64,000 bases of DNA from Polaribacter sp. WD7 (GTDB lineage: Bacteria; Bacteroidota; Bacteroidia; Flavobacteriales; Flavobacteriaceae), in the NCBI RefSeq assembly GCF_003335085.1, contig NZ_QPEJ01000018.1, positions 496,001-560,000 on the forward strand. Direction: 5' to 3'. Position numbers and translations under genes: made by a program. Below the pieces are notes generated by a model. The model saw nothing but the letters and a program-made list of their open reading frames with translations, did not search any database and was not told where the DNA came from. Each line of letters begins with the position of its first letter. Positions within the stretch are counted from its first letter, which is position 1. Shown here piece by piece: positions 34,525-43,137 of this stretch.

Positions 34525-35505
34525 TTATTTAATGTATAAAACTTCTTTTACTGCTTTAATAACATCATTATGATTAGGTATCCATTTTTCTAGAAGTACT
34601 GGAGAATAAGGAGCAGGCGTGTCTGCTGTTGTAATTCTTTTAATTGGTGCATCTAAATAGTCAAAAGCTTCATCTTGAATTCTGTATGTAATTTCTGAAG
34701 CAACACTTGCAAATGGCCATGCTTCTTCCAAAACAACCAGTCTATTTGTTTTCTTAACAGATTCTATAATCGCAGCATGGTCCATAGGGCGTACTGTTCT
34801 TAAATCTATAATTTCTACAGAAATATTTTCTTTTGCCAATTCATCAGCAGCTTTGTAAGCCTCTTTTATGATTTTTCCAAAAGACACAATGGTAACATCA
34901 GTTCCTTCTCTCTTTATATCAGCAACTCCAATTGGTATAAGATATTCTCCTTCAGGTATCTCCATCTTATCACCATACATTTGCTCAGACTCCATAAAAA
35001 TTACAGGATCATCATCTCTAATGGCAGCTTTTAACAAACCTTTAGCATCATACGGGTTAGAAGGTACTATAACTTTTAAACCAGGAGTATTAGCAAACCA
35101 GTTTTCAAAAGCTTGAGAGTGTGTTGCACCTAATTGACCTGCAGAGGCAGTTGGTCCTCTAAAAACGATAGGACAATTGAATTGACCACCAGACATTTGT
35201 CTGATTTTAGCGGCGTTATTAATGATTTGATCAATCCCAACCAAAGAAAAGTTAAATGTCATGTATTCTACGATAGGTCTATTTCCATTCATAGCAGAAC
35301 CTACTGCTACTCCTGCAAAACCAAGTTCAGCAATAGGTGTATCAATTACACGTTTTTCACCAAATTCGTCTAACATACCCTTAGATGCTTTGTATGCACC
35401 ATTATACTCAGCAACTTCTTCACCCATCAAATAAATGCTTTCATCTCTACGCATTTCTTCGCTCATAGCTTCACAAATGGCTTCTCTGAATTGAACTGTT
35501 TTCAT
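34525..35505 (-). CDS. pyruvate dehydrogenase E1 component, beta subunit
   Basis: With the alpha subunit it decarboxylates pyruvate using thiamine diphosphate and passes the acetyl group to E2. The 326 residues start KTVQFREAICEAMSEEMRRD and include MGEEVAEYNGAYKASKGML (the Glu that activates thiamine), GPTASAGQLGATHSQAFE, and the C-terminal E1 domain with IDLRTVRPMD and TTADTPAPYSPVLE-like ending. The alpha subunit is not next to it, which is normal in Flavobacteriaceae. The region upstream (35506 onward) is long and decayed. Confidence 0.94.
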   Translation of the reverse strand: MKTVQFREAICEAMSEEMRRDESIYLMGEEVAEYNGAYKASKGMLDEFGEKRVIDTPIAELGFAGVAVGSAMNGNRPIVEYMTFNFSLVGIDQIINNAAKIRQMSGGQFNCPIVFRGPTASAGQLGATHSQAFENWFANTPGLKVIVPSNPYDAKGLLKAAIRDDDPVIFMESEQMYGDKMEIPEGEYLIPIGVADIKREGTDVTIVSFGKIIKEAYKAADELAKENISVEIIDLRTVRPMDHAAIIESVKKTNRLVVLEEAWPFASVASEITYRIQDEAFDYLDAPIKRITTADTPAPYSPVLLEKWIPNHNDVIKAVKEVLYIK

Positions 35506-35668
35506 TGATTATAAATTCTTGTCGTTAATTTTGAAAAGCAAAAATAAGGAATTAATTGTCAATTTTTATGTTCAATTATAGAAAGTAATTGAATTTTCTG
35601 TAATAAATACTCAATCGTTTTCGAAAAGCATTTTAAATGCTAAAAAAGTCGTGTCTCAATACTAATAA

Positions 35669-35989
35669 AAAGATAAAAATAATAGTGTCTTTGCGTTACT
35701 TTATAATTTAATCTTAGATATTTTAACAGTTCAAGAAACCTGTATTTATGATAGTTTTTTCATCAGAACTAACAATCAAGAAGATGTACCTACGGTTCAA
35801 GCTAATCAAGACGATAGCTTGATAAAGTTAATTCATGAAGAAAACTACACTACTGATATTTTGTAAAATAAAAAATTTACGGATTTCAATAAGCTTTTCC
35901 ATATTCTAAATCAGAAGTATTACAAAAAACATACTCAATTTAATCAACAACAAAGGTTTACTTTAAGAAGTATTAGAAAAAGTTTCTAG
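35669..35989 (+). pseudogene. decayed reading frame with internal stop
   Basis: One frame is open from just after a stop (35666) to 35989 apart from a single TAA at 35864. It has no start codon near its beginning. The translation looks like real protein on both sides of the stop (for example NNQEDVPTVQANQDDSLIKL before it, and TDFNKLFHILNQKYYKKHTQ after it). I do not recognise the family. It probably is the broken C-terminal half of a lost gene. Confidence 0.45.
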
Positions 35990-36339
35990 AAAAATTTTTT
36001 GCTATAAACCGAATCAAATAAAAAAGTACAAAGGTCAAATTTGATGAAGAGGTAATTGCATATTTTAAAAATGAAACTTTTTCAAGTTAACCGAATTTAC
36101 TTCACTTACACAAGCTTTTGTTGGGAATATAGATTGTTGTTAAATCATCAATTTGAAGCAAATATTCACTGTGTATTTAAATAATTTATTACAATTTTAT
36201 AATAAAAATGTGAAATATAAAAAAACCAAGTCGTTTTCGATAAAATGTTAAAGTATTTAAAATTTATTATGCACGCATAGTATTTTTTAAAAAAAAGATG
36301 TAATTTCGCAATAACAATAAAGTACAAAATAAGAATTTT
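35990..36339. other. non-coding stretch ahead of etfB
   Basis: AT-rich DNA with short gene-like fragments but no frame of useful length. TAATTTCG at 36301-36308 is a likely -7 element for etfB, about 32 bases before its ATG. A minus-strand frame over 36166-36498 runs through the start of etfB and looks like chance. Confidence 0.5.
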
Positions 36340-37086
36340 ATGAAAATATTGGTGTGTATTAGCCACGTTCCAGACACTACTTCTAAGATTAATTTTACAG
36401 AAAATGATACAAAATTTGATACAAATGGAGTTCAGTTTGTAATCAATCCGTACGATGAGTTTTGTCTTACAAGAGCTATGTGGTTTAAAGAAAAACAAGG
36501 AGCTTCTGTAACGGTAGTAAATGTTGGAGGTGCAGAGACAGAACCAACCTTAAGAAAAGCCTTGGCTATTGGTGCAGATGATGCGATTCGTATAAATGCA
36601 GAACCTACAGATGGAATGCAAGTAGCTAAAGAATTGGCTGTGGTTGTTAAAGATGGAGGTTTTGATATGGTTTTAGCAGGAAAAGAATCTGCAGATTATA
36701 ACGGACAAATGGTTCCTGGTATGTTAGCTACGTTAACCGGTTTTAATTTTATAAATGGTTGTGTTGGTATTGACGTAGAAGGAACATCAATAACTGCAGA
36801 AAGAGAAATAGATGGTGGTAATGAAACGCTATCTTCAAGCTTACCTGTTGTTGTTGGTGGACAGAAAGGAATTGTAGAAGAAAAAGATCTTAGAATTCCA
36901 AATATGCGTGGTATTATGATGGCTCGAAAAAAACCTTTACAAGTAGTTGAGCCATTGGGAGCAAACGTATCTACCAATATTCAATCTTTTGAAAAACCAG
37001 CACCTAAAGGAGCTGTTAAATTAGTAAATGCTGAGAATGTAGATGAGTTGATTAACTTATTACATAACGAAGCAAAAGTGATATAA
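36340..37086 (+). CDS. etfB: electron transfer flavoprotein beta subunit
   Basis: It forms the ETF heterodimer with EtfA and carries electrons from acyl-CoA and other dehydrogenases to the respiratory chain. The 248 residues show KILVCISHVPDT at the start, NPYDEFCLTRAMWFKE, the AMP-binding ALAIGADDAIRI region, and LAGKESADYNGQMVPGMLA. The late GIMMARKKPLQVVEP is the usual recognition loop region for partner dehydrogenases. It is followed after 144 bases by etfA, with a repetitive hairpin-forming spacer between. Confidence 0.96.
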   Translation: MKILVCISHVPDTTSKINFTENDTKFDTNGVQFVINPYDEFCLTRAMWFKEKQGASVTVVNVGGAETEPTLRKALAIGADDAIRINAEPTDGMQVAKELAVVVKDGGFDMVLAGKESADYNGQMVPGMLATLTGFNFINGCVGIDVEGTSITAEREIDGGNETLSSSLPVVVGGQKGIVEEKDLRIPNMRGIMMARKKPLQVVEPLGANVSTNIQSFEKPAPKGAVKLVNAENVDELINLLHNEAKVI

Positions 37087-37153
37087 AAAGATAAACGTTT
37101 AAGTATATCATTTATAATGGTTTACAACTAAGGTTTTAATGAAAATAAATGAA

Positions 37154-37207
37154 TTTTTAGATTAAAATTAAAGGATAAAGAACAATCTAAACTAAAAAAT
37201 CTAAAAA
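37154..37207 (+). repeat. inverted-repeat spacer between etfB and etfA
   Basis: TTTTTAGATT (37154-37163) and AATCTAAAAA (37198-37207) are a perfect 10-base inverted pair with a 34-base interior that itself repeats AATCTAAA and CTAAAAA. The words resemble those in the accB-accC spacer (TTAGATTTT). Confidence 0.6.
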
Positions 37208-37230
37208 TCTAACATTCTAAATAAAAAAAT

Positions 37231-38187
37231 ATGTCTGTTTTAGTTTTTGCCGATTCTTCGGAAGGAAAATTTAAAAAAACTGCTTTAGAAGTAGTTTCTT
37301 ACGGAAAAAAAGTTGCAGCACAACTGGGTACCAATCTGGTAGCGCTAACAGTTAATGCTAGTGACTTATCAGAATTATATAACTACGGAGCAGAAAAAGT
37401 AGTTTCAGTTTCAAACAATGCTTTAGAGTCATTCAATGCTAAACAGTATGCAGCGGTAGTAACCGATGTAGCTACAGCAGAAAATGCAAATGTAGTGGTT
37501 ATAGATTCTAGTATAAACGGTTTATATTTGGCGCCAATTGTAGCTGTAAACCTAGAAGCAGGTTATGCATCTAATGTTGTTGATGCACCCTCAAGTACAA
37601 GTCCTTTTACCGTAAAAAGGAAAGCGTTTTCTAACAAAGCGTTTTCAAATACTACCATCTCTACAGAAATCAAGGTGATAGGTTTGGCAAAAAATTCTTT
37701 TGGGGTACATGAGCAGCAAGTGGATGGAGTTACAGAAGATTTTAATGCTTCAGTAGAAGAGTCAAAAGTAAAATCAGAAAAAATAGAAAGAGTTACTGGT
37801 AAAGTAACTATTGCAGATGCAGATATTGTAGTTTCTGCAGGAAGAGGTTTAAAAGGACCTGAAAATTGGGGTATGGTAGAAGAATTAGCTGATGTTTTAG
37901 GAGCAGCAACAGCATGCTCTAAACCTGTATCTGATTTGGGGTGGCGTCCTCATGGAGAGCATGTTGGGCAAACAGGAAAGCCTGTAGCTTCTAATTTGTA
38001 TATAGCTATTGGTATTTCTGGAGCTATACAGCATCTAGCAGGTATTAACGCATCTAAAGTAAAAGTAGTGATTAACACAGACCCAGAAGCACCTTTTTTT
38101 AAGGCTGCAGATTATGGTATTGTAGGTGATGCTTTTGAAGTTGTACCAAAGCTAATAGAAAAATTAAAAGCCTTTAAAGCTGCATAA
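37231..38187 (+). CDS. etfA: electron transfer flavoprotein alpha subunit
   Basis: The FAD-binding subunit of ETF. The 318 residues show an N-terminal half shared with EtfB and a C-terminal FAD domain: ADIVVSAGRGLKGPENWGMV, AATACSKPVSDLGWRPHGEHVGQTGK, and the FAD signature LYIAIGISGAIQHLAGIN followed by INTDPEAPFFKAADYGIVGD. A terminator follows at 38225. No ETF-quinone oxidoreductase gene is adjacent. Confidence 0.96.
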   Translation: MSVLVFADSSEGKFKKTALEVVSYGKKVAAQLGTNLVALTVNASDLSELYNYGAEKVVSVSNNALESFNAKQYAAVVTDVATAENANVVVIDSSINGLYLAPIVAVNLEAGYASNVVDAPSSTSPFTVKRKAFSNKAFSNTTISTEIKVIGLAKNSFGVHEQQVDGVTEDFNASVEESKVKSEKIERVTGKVTIADADIVVSAGRGLKGPENWGMVEELADVLGAATACSKPVSDLGWRPHGEHVGQTGKPVASNLYIAIGISGAIQHLAGINASKVKVVINTDPEAPFFKAADYGIVGDAFEVVPKLIEKLKAFKAA

Positions 38188-38224
38188 TACTACTACAGTT
38201 TTAACGTAAATAAATTATATGATA

Positions 38225-38256
38225 AAAACCTATTAATGTAAGTTGATAGGTTTTTT
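38225..38256 (+). terminator. terminator after etfA
   Basis: AAAACCTAT (38225-38233), 12-base loop, ATAGGTTTT (38246-38254) and more T. Confidence 0.82.
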
Positions 38257-38335
38257 ATTTTTATTAAATTGTCCCTCTAAAAAGTTTGCAAGAAAATACA
38301 AAATAAACTGCTTTTTAGATTATGATGAACGATAT

Positions 38336-38938
38336 ATGAGTTTAATACAATTAAACATTAAAGGAATTTCCTATAGTCAGACGCAAAGTGGAGCATACGC
38401 GCTAGTTTTAAGTGAAGCATCAGGTACAAGAACACTACCCATTATTATAGGAGCTTTTGAAGCACAATCTATAGCTATAGCTTTAGAAACAGAAATTAGA
38501 CCTCCTAGACCATTAACACACGATTTATTTAAAACTTTTGCAGATAGGTATACTATAAATATTAAAGAAGTAATTATACATAAATTGGTAGATGGTGTAT
38601 TCTTTTCTAGTTTAATTTGCGAAAAAGATGGAGTAGAGGAAACTATAGATACTAGAACTTCTGATGCAATAGCAATAGCAGTTCGTTTTCAAGCGCCTAT
38701 TTATACTTACGAAAATATTTTAGAAAAAGCAGGCATTTATCTAAAAATTGAAGAAGAGTTATCTATACAAGAAACAGGTGATTCAGAATCTTTATCTGTA
38801 GAAATTGAAGAAGATATTAAAAGTAATTTTTCTACATTATCTTTAAGTGCTCTAAATGAGGAACTAAATGATGCAGTTGCTAATGAAGATTATGAGTTGG
38901 CTGCTAAAATTAGAGACGAAATCAGCAAAAGATCATAA
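38336..38938 (+). CDS. bifunctional nuclease family protein (DUF151) with UVR-like tail
   Basis: A 200-residue protein. The N-terminal BFN/DUF151 domain (about 1-140) has LPIIIGAFEAQSIAIALE and RPLTHDLFKTFADRY and TRTSDAIAIAVRFQAPIYT, all typical. The C-terminal 30 residues (LNEELNDAVANEDYELAAKIRDEI) match the UvrB/UvrC interaction motif. Plant and bacterial relatives have been reported as nucleases, but the physiological role is not settled. I start at MSLIQLNIKG (38336); an upstream frame from 38243 overlaps the etfA terminator. The nucleoside transporter follows 16 bases later. Confidence 0.9.
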   Translation: MSLIQLNIKGISYSQTQSGAYALVLSEASGTRTLPIIIGAFEAQSIAIALETEIRPPRPLTHDLFKTFADRYTINIKEVIIHKLVDGVFFSSLICEKDGVEETIDTRTSDAIAIAVRFQAPIYTYENILEKAGIYLKIEEELSIQETGDSESLSVEIEEDIKSNFSTLSLSALNEELNDAVANEDYELAAKIRDEISKRS

Positions 38939-38954
38939 ACAAAAACACCTAGAA

Positions 38955-40337
38955 ATGAAAAAAATACTAATTGTCATTTTCTGTTTATGCTCTATTTCAA
39001 TGTTTTCTCAAAATTTAGAAATACTACCAAGTCAAGGTTTTACTTTGGGCAGTTTTTGGAGAGGTGTTTTAGGAATGTTTACGCTAATTGCAATTGCATT
39101 TTTATGTAGTGCCAATAAAAAAGCTATAGATTGGAAAAAAGTAGCTATTGGTTTATTGCTACAATTGCTAATTGCTATTGGAGTTTTAAAAGTAGGCTTT
39201 ATTCAAAAAGGATTTGAAATAGTAGGTAAATTATTTATCCAAATTTTAGAATACACTAAAGCAGGAAGCGAGTTTTTATTTGCAGGTTTTGTAGCAGATA
39301 TGGACACTTTTGGATACATATTTGCTTTTCAAGTTCTACCCACTATCATATTTTTCTCTGCCTTAACCTCTTTATTATTTTATTTAGGAGTCATACAATG
39401 GATTGTTAAAATTTTAGCTATCGGTTTATCTAAATTCTTAGGAATTTCGGGTATGGAAAGTCTCTCTGTTGCAGGTAATATTTTTCTTGGTCAGACTGAA
39501 GCGCCTTTGCTTATCAAAGCATATTTAGAAAAAATGAATAAGTCTGAAATGTTGTTGGTAATGATAGGAGGTATGGCTACGGTTGCAGGAGCGGTATTAG
39601 CAGCCTATATTGGATTTTTAGGTGGTGGAGATAAAGTATTAGAATTAGTTTTTGCAAAACACTTATTGGCAGCCTCTGTAATGGCAGCACCAGGAGCTAT
39701 CGTAATTTCTAAAATATTATACCCTCAGACAGAAAAAGTGAATACAGATGTTACCGTGTCTCAAGAAAAAATAGGTTCTAATATCTTAGATGCTATAGCA
39801 AACGGAACAACAGAAGGGCTGCGTTTGGCAGTTAATGTTGGAGCAATGTTACTGGTGTTTGTAGCGGTTATTGCAATGTTAAACGGAATATTAGGTTGGG
39901 TAGGAGATATAACAACCTTAAATGATATTATAGCCACAAATACGTCATACAAAACGCTCTCTTTAGAATTTATTTTAGGCTCTATATTTGCTCCTTTAAT
40001 GTGGTTAATAGGGGTGCCAACAGCAGATATTTCTATGATGGGACAATTATTGGGTATAAAATTAGCGGCTAGTGAGTTTATAGGTTATATTCAATTAGCA
40101 GAATTAAAAAATGTGGCAAATGCTACGCATTTATCGTTTAACAAATCTGTAATTATGGCTACTTACATGTTATGCGGTTTTGCAAATTTTGCCTCTATAG
40201 GAATCCAAATAGGAGGTATAGGTTCTTTAGCTCCAAAACAACGTAAAACATTGTCAGAATTTGGTATAAAAGCATTAATAGGAGGTACAATAGCGTCTTT
40301 AATGTCTGCTACTATAGCAGGAATGATTATAGGATAA
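38955..40337 (+). CDS. concentrative nucleoside transporter (NupC/CNT family)
   Basis: A 460-residue membrane protein that imports nucleosides with Na+ or H+. It starts with a signal-peptide-like segment (KKILIVIFCLCSISMFSQ) and about 14 residues before the first core helix, a feature of Bacteroidota members. The core shows GNIFLGQTEAPLLIKAYL (substrate loop), GGMATVAGAVLAAYIGFL and YMLCGFANFASIGIQIGG. It lies between the nuclease-like gene and thyA, a plausible nucleotide-salvage setting. An upstream frame from 38868 overlaps the previous gene and is not used. Confidence 0.94.
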   Translation: MKKILIVIFCLCSISMFSQNLEILPSQGFTLGSFWRGVLGMFTLIAIAFLCSANKKAIDWKKVAIGLLLQLLIAIGVLKVGFIQKGFEIVGKLFIQILEYTKAGSEFLFAGFVADMDTFGYIFAFQVLPTIIFFSALTSLLFYLGVIQWIVKILAIGLSKFLGISGMESLSVAGNIFLGQTEAPLLIKAYLEKMNKSEMLLVMIGGMATVAGAVLAAYIGFLGGGDKVLELVFAKHLLAASVMAAPGAIVISKILYPQTEKVNTDVTVSQEKIGSNILDAIANGTTEGLRLAVNVGAMLLVFVAVIAMLNGILGWVGDITTLNDIIATNTSYKTLSLEFILGSIFAPLMWLIGVPTADISMMGQLLGIKLAASEFIGYIQLAELKNVANATHLSFNKSVIMATYMLCGFANFASIGIQIGGIGSLAPKQRKTLSEFGIKALIGGTIASLMSATIAGMIIG

Positions 40338-40368
40338 TTTAGAATACGTTATCAAAAAAAATAGTTGA

Positions 40369-40422
40369 TAACTTTGTAATATTAATTTTAGCTTCTGTCT
40401 TTTTTAGATTGAAGCTTTTTTT
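40369..40422 (+). promoter_or_regulatory. -7 element followed by a terminator-like hairpin ahead of thyA
   Basis: TAACTTTG (40369-40376) fits TAnnTTTG. About 14 bases later AGCTTC (40390-40395) can pair with GAAGCT (40411-40416), extended by TC/GA, followed by seven T. The hairpin could simply terminate the transporter transcript, or act as an attenuator in a thyA leader. There is no TTG at the usual distance. Confidence 0.45.
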
Positions 40423-40452
40423 ATTTTAGTTGACACTAAATTTTGAAAGAAT

Positions 40453-41277
40453 ATGAAGCAGTATCACGACTTAGTAAAGCATGTTTTAGCACATGGAAAT
40501 GAAAAAGGAGATAGAACAGGAACAGGAACCAAAAGTGTTTTTGGATATCAAATGCGTTTTGACTTGAGCGAAGGTTTTCCTATGGTAACCACAAAGAAAT
40601 TACACTTAAAATCTATTATTTACGAATTGCTTTGGTTTATAAATGGAGATACTAACATTAAATATCTACAAGAGAATGGTGTAAGAATTTGGAATGAATG
40701 GGCAGATGAAAACGGAGATTTAGGACCTGTATATGGTCATCAATGGAGAAATTGGAATAGTGATGAAATAGATCAGTTACAAGACGTTATTCATACACTT
40801 AAAAATAATCCTAATTCAAGAAGAATGTTAGTGTCTGCTTGGAATCCTTCAGTATTACCAGATACATCAATTTCTTTTTCAGAAAACGTAGCCAACGGAA
40901 AAGCGGCATTACCACCTTGTCATGCATTTTTTCAGTTTTATGTAGCGGATGGTAAATTGTCTTGTCAATTGTATCAAAGAAGTGCAGATATTTTTTTAGG
41001 CGTACCTTTTAATATTGCTTCTTATGCCTTATTTACAATGATGATTGCTCAAGTTTGCGGTTACGAGGCAGGAGAGTTTATCCATACTTTTGGAGATGCT
41101 CATATTTATAACAATCACAAAGCACAATTAGATTTACAATTGTCTAGAGATATAAGACCTTTGCCCACAATGAAAATCAATCCAAAGGTAAAAAGTATTT
41201 TTGATTTTACTTTTGAAGATTTTGAGCTTATTAACTATAATCCACATCCGCACATAAAAGGTGCAGTTGCGGTGTAA
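40453..41277 (+). CDS. thyA: thymidylate synthase (ThyA type)
   Basis: It methylates dUMP to dTMP with methylene-tetrahydrofolate, giving dihydrofolate. The 274 residues show the N-terminal [19 protein letters not shown], the catalytic [12 protein letters not shown] with Cys156, [18 protein letters not shown] (dUMP site) and the C-terminal [13 protein letters not shown]. Folate reductase folA, which recycles the product, is 660 bases downstream. A very long terminator follows. Confidence 0.97.
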   Translation: MKQYHDLVKHVLAHGNEKGDRTGTGTKSVFGYQMRFDLSEGFPMVTTKKLHLKSIIYELLWFINGDTNIKYLQENGVRIWNEWADENGDLGPVYGHQWRNWNSDEIDQLQDVIHTLKNNPNSRRMLVSAWNPSVLPDTSISFSENVANGKAALPPCHAFFQFYVADGKLSCQLYQRSADIFLGVPFNIASYALFTMMIAQVCGYEAGEFIHTFGDAHIYNNHKAQLDLQLSRDIRPLPTMKINPKVKSIFDFTFEDFELINYNPHPHIKGAVAV

Positions 41278-41285
41278 CTATCAAT

Positions 41286-41333
41286 AAAAGAAAAAGAGCT
41301 TTTAAAATCAAATTTAAAAGCTCTTTTTCTTTT
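41286..41333. terminator. long bidirectional terminator between thyA and the CBM48-type gene
   Basis: A perfect 21-base stem: left arm 41286-41306, right arm 41313-41333, core AAAGAGCTTTTAAA, with T runs on both ends. It serves convergent genes. Confidence 0.9.
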
Positions 41334-41346
41334 ATATAATTAAATA

Positions 41347-41643
41347 TTATAAGTTTAAAACGCTATTATCAGCTCCTGCAAAATCGCTCCAAGCAAAAGC
41401 GTCAGCTTCTTCTTCGTTAATGTAGTTTCCATCTACAACATATCTAAATTCGTAAGAGTTGCCTGCATCTAAATCTACAGTACCCTTAAAAGAACCGTTT
41501 TTCAATTTCTTTAATGGAGTAGCCTTTTCGCTCCACTCATTAAAACTTCCTACTACTGCTACTTTTTTAGCATCCTCAGCAGGAACAGTAAAAGTCACTT
41601 TACAAACTGGTTTGCTTTTCAAAAATTGTTTTTTAATAGCCAT
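41347..41643 (-). CDS. isoamylase/AMPK-type glycogen-binding domain protein
   Basis: A 98-residue protein that is a single early-set (CBM48) domain: VCKVTFTVPAEDAKKVAVVGSFNEWSEKATPLKKLKNGSFKGTVDL-type order, with VGSFNEW as the sugar-binding signature and FRYVVDGNYINEEEADAF at the end. No enzyme domain is attached. Such free-standing domains are common in Flavobacteriaceae; a role in glycogen or starch binding or regulation is inference. It is monocistronic between thyA and folA. Confidence 0.88.
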   Translation of the reverse strand: MAIKKQFLKSKPVCKVTFTVPAEDAKKVAVVGSFNEWSEKATPLKKLKNGSFKGTVDLDAGNSYEFRYVVDGNYINEEEADAFAWSDFAGADNSVLNL

Positions 41644-41941
41644 AATTACGTTATTTTAATTTTAGTAAAACTATACAAGTTTACTTATATGACAAACAAT
41701 GTTTTTAAAGAATTTTTCAGAATTATCAGTTTGATAAAATGCTTCTACAAAATATTTAGATTTGCAAATAAATAGAATGGTTAATTATGGTTTACACAAA
41801 ATAATTTAATTCTTTTCTGATTGATTTTCAGGTATTTTAGCCAAAAACAGAGTTGTTATTTACTAAAATCTATCTTAAAAATGCATTAAAACGTCAAATG
41901 GTTAAAGAATTAGATTAATTTTGTAACAAACAAAAACCTTT
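41644..41941. other. intergenic region between the CBM48-type gene and folA
   Basis: About 300 bases with no gene. TAATTTTG at 41916-41923 fits the -7 element for folA, 18 bases ahead of its ATG, but has no TTG at the standard spacing. TAGTTTTA near 41668-41675 (minus strand) may serve the CBM48-type gene. Nothing else stands out. Confidence 0.45.
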
Positions 41942-42433
41942 ATGATTACAATTATTGCTGCACTTGCTAAAAATAATGCTTTAGGAAAAAATAATGATTT
42001 AATATGGCATCTGCCAGCTGATTTACAGCGATTTAAAAAAGTTACTTCTGGGCACTATATTTTAATGGGTAGAAATACTTTTGAATCTATAGGAAAACCC
42101 TTGCCAAACAGAACTACGATTATTATTACTAGAAATAAAAATTATTTTAAAGACGGATGTTTCATAGCACATAGTTTAGAAGAAGCTATAGAACTTTCTG
42201 CTTCAGAAGAACAAGTATTTATTATTGGTGGCGCTCAAATTTACAAAGAAACACTAGCAAAAGGTTTAGCAGATAGGTTAGATATTACTTTGGTACATCA
42301 TGCTTTTGATGCAGATGCTTTTTTTCCAGAGATAGATTTAAATATATGGAGAGAAGTAGAAAGAGAAGATTTTGTAGCAGATGAAAAAAACAATTTTGAC
42401 TATAGCTTTGTAAGCTATGTAAAGAAAAATTAA
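41942..42433 (+). CDS. folA: dihydrofolate reductase
   Basis: It reduces dihydrofolate to tetrahydrofolate with NADPH and so completes the thymidylate cycle with ThyA. The 163 residues show IIAALAKNNALGKNNDLIWHLPADLQRFK (substrate Asp/Trp loop), GHYILMGRNTFESIGKPLPNRTTIIITR and VFIIGGAQIYKETL. The last four bases overlap the convergent DUF6146 lipoprotein gene, so there is no terminator space between the two. Confidence 0.97.
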   Translation: MITIIAALAKNNALGKNNDLIWHLPADLQRFKKVTSGHYILMGRNTFESIGKPLPNRTTIIITRNKNYFKDGCFIAHSLEEAIELSASEEQVFIIGGAQIYKETLAKGLADRLDITLVHHAFDADAFFPEIDLNIWREVEREDFVADEKNNFDYSFVSYVKKN

Positions 42434-42864
42434 TTAATTCTATTGGTTCTAAAACCACCTCCTAAAGTCATATTATATTTTCTTTGCGCAAACAAAAAAT
42501 AATTAAAAAGTTTGTAATTAACTTCATAACCATAATTTATAGAAGGTTCATAATCAATTACATTTTGATAAATATTAGCATCAAATTGATTGATACTTTG
42601 AGCTCTGAAATTCCAAGAAATAACCCAAACTCTATTTCTGTTTTCTAAATATTGTTGAGAGTAAAAACCCTCTGGTTGCGCTATAGCATTTAAAAAGTAA
42701 TTAAACCCAGGGTCAATAATTATAATTTCATATTCTAAACTATCATTGGCAATAACAACAGGTTCTTCTTGTTTAGTAATTTTATTTTTTTTTGGAGATG
42801 ATGCACAAGCCCAAAAGACAAGTGTAGCTATACTAATTAATATACTGATTTTTAATATTTTCAT
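42430..42864 (-). CDS. DUF6146-like lipoprotein
   Basis: A 144-residue lipoprotein (signal KILKISILISIATLVFWAC, Cys at 20). The mature part has IDPGFNYFLNAIAQPEGFYSQQYLENRNRVWVISWNFRAQ, which I recall as the DUF6146 family found in Flavobacteriaceae; function unknown. It is probably anchored at the outer membrane facing the periplasm. Its stop overlaps folA by four bases. A promoter with paired direct repeats lies upstream (42988-42932), which would tie it to the stress-type block. Confidence 0.78.
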   Translation of the reverse strand: MKILKISILISIATLVFWACASSPKKNKITKQEEPVVIANDSLEYEIIIIDPGFNYFLNAIAQPEGFYSQQYLENRNRVWVISWNFRAQSINQFDANIYQNVIDYEPSINYGYEVNYKLFNYFLFAQRKYNMTLGGGFRTNRIN

Positions 42865-42931
42865 AAAAAGTAATCCTGATTTAAGATAGCTGTCGTGTTT
42901 ACTACATTATTTATTACTCAAAGTTAAAAAA

Positions 42932-42988
42932 TAAATGTATACTATTAAATCAATAATGAGTTAACCTGAGCTTTTAAAGAGTTAACTC
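42932..42988 (-). promoter_or_regulatory. direct-repeat promoter of the DUF6146 gene (LytTR-type site)
   Basis: On the minus strand GAGTTAACT (42988-42980), 12 bases, AGGTTAACT (42967-42959), 19 bases, TACATTTA (42939-42932). Step between repeats 21; second repeat to -7 is 28, one more than at the three promoters near 25-30 kb. Both repeats have a palindromic GTTAAC core, so a plus-strand reading with the same 21-base step is also possible (42958 and 42979), but no -7 element fits in that direction. Confidence 0.5.
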
Positions 42989-43137
42989 GCATAAACTTAT
43001 CAAAATTATTATAAAATCGTATAGGAAGTTATCCCTTTTAACATTAATTTTAAATCCCAAAATAGAATTGCTTAGAAAAGTATTTTAGTAGTATAGTATA
43101 AGCAAGAGGAGTATAATCATCAAAAGAATGTAAAATA

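Noticed and set aside
36166..36498. A 110-codon minus-strand frame upstream of etfB
   Set aside because: It overlaps the etfB start, has low-complexity content rich in Phe, Ile and Lys, and shows no recognisable motif.
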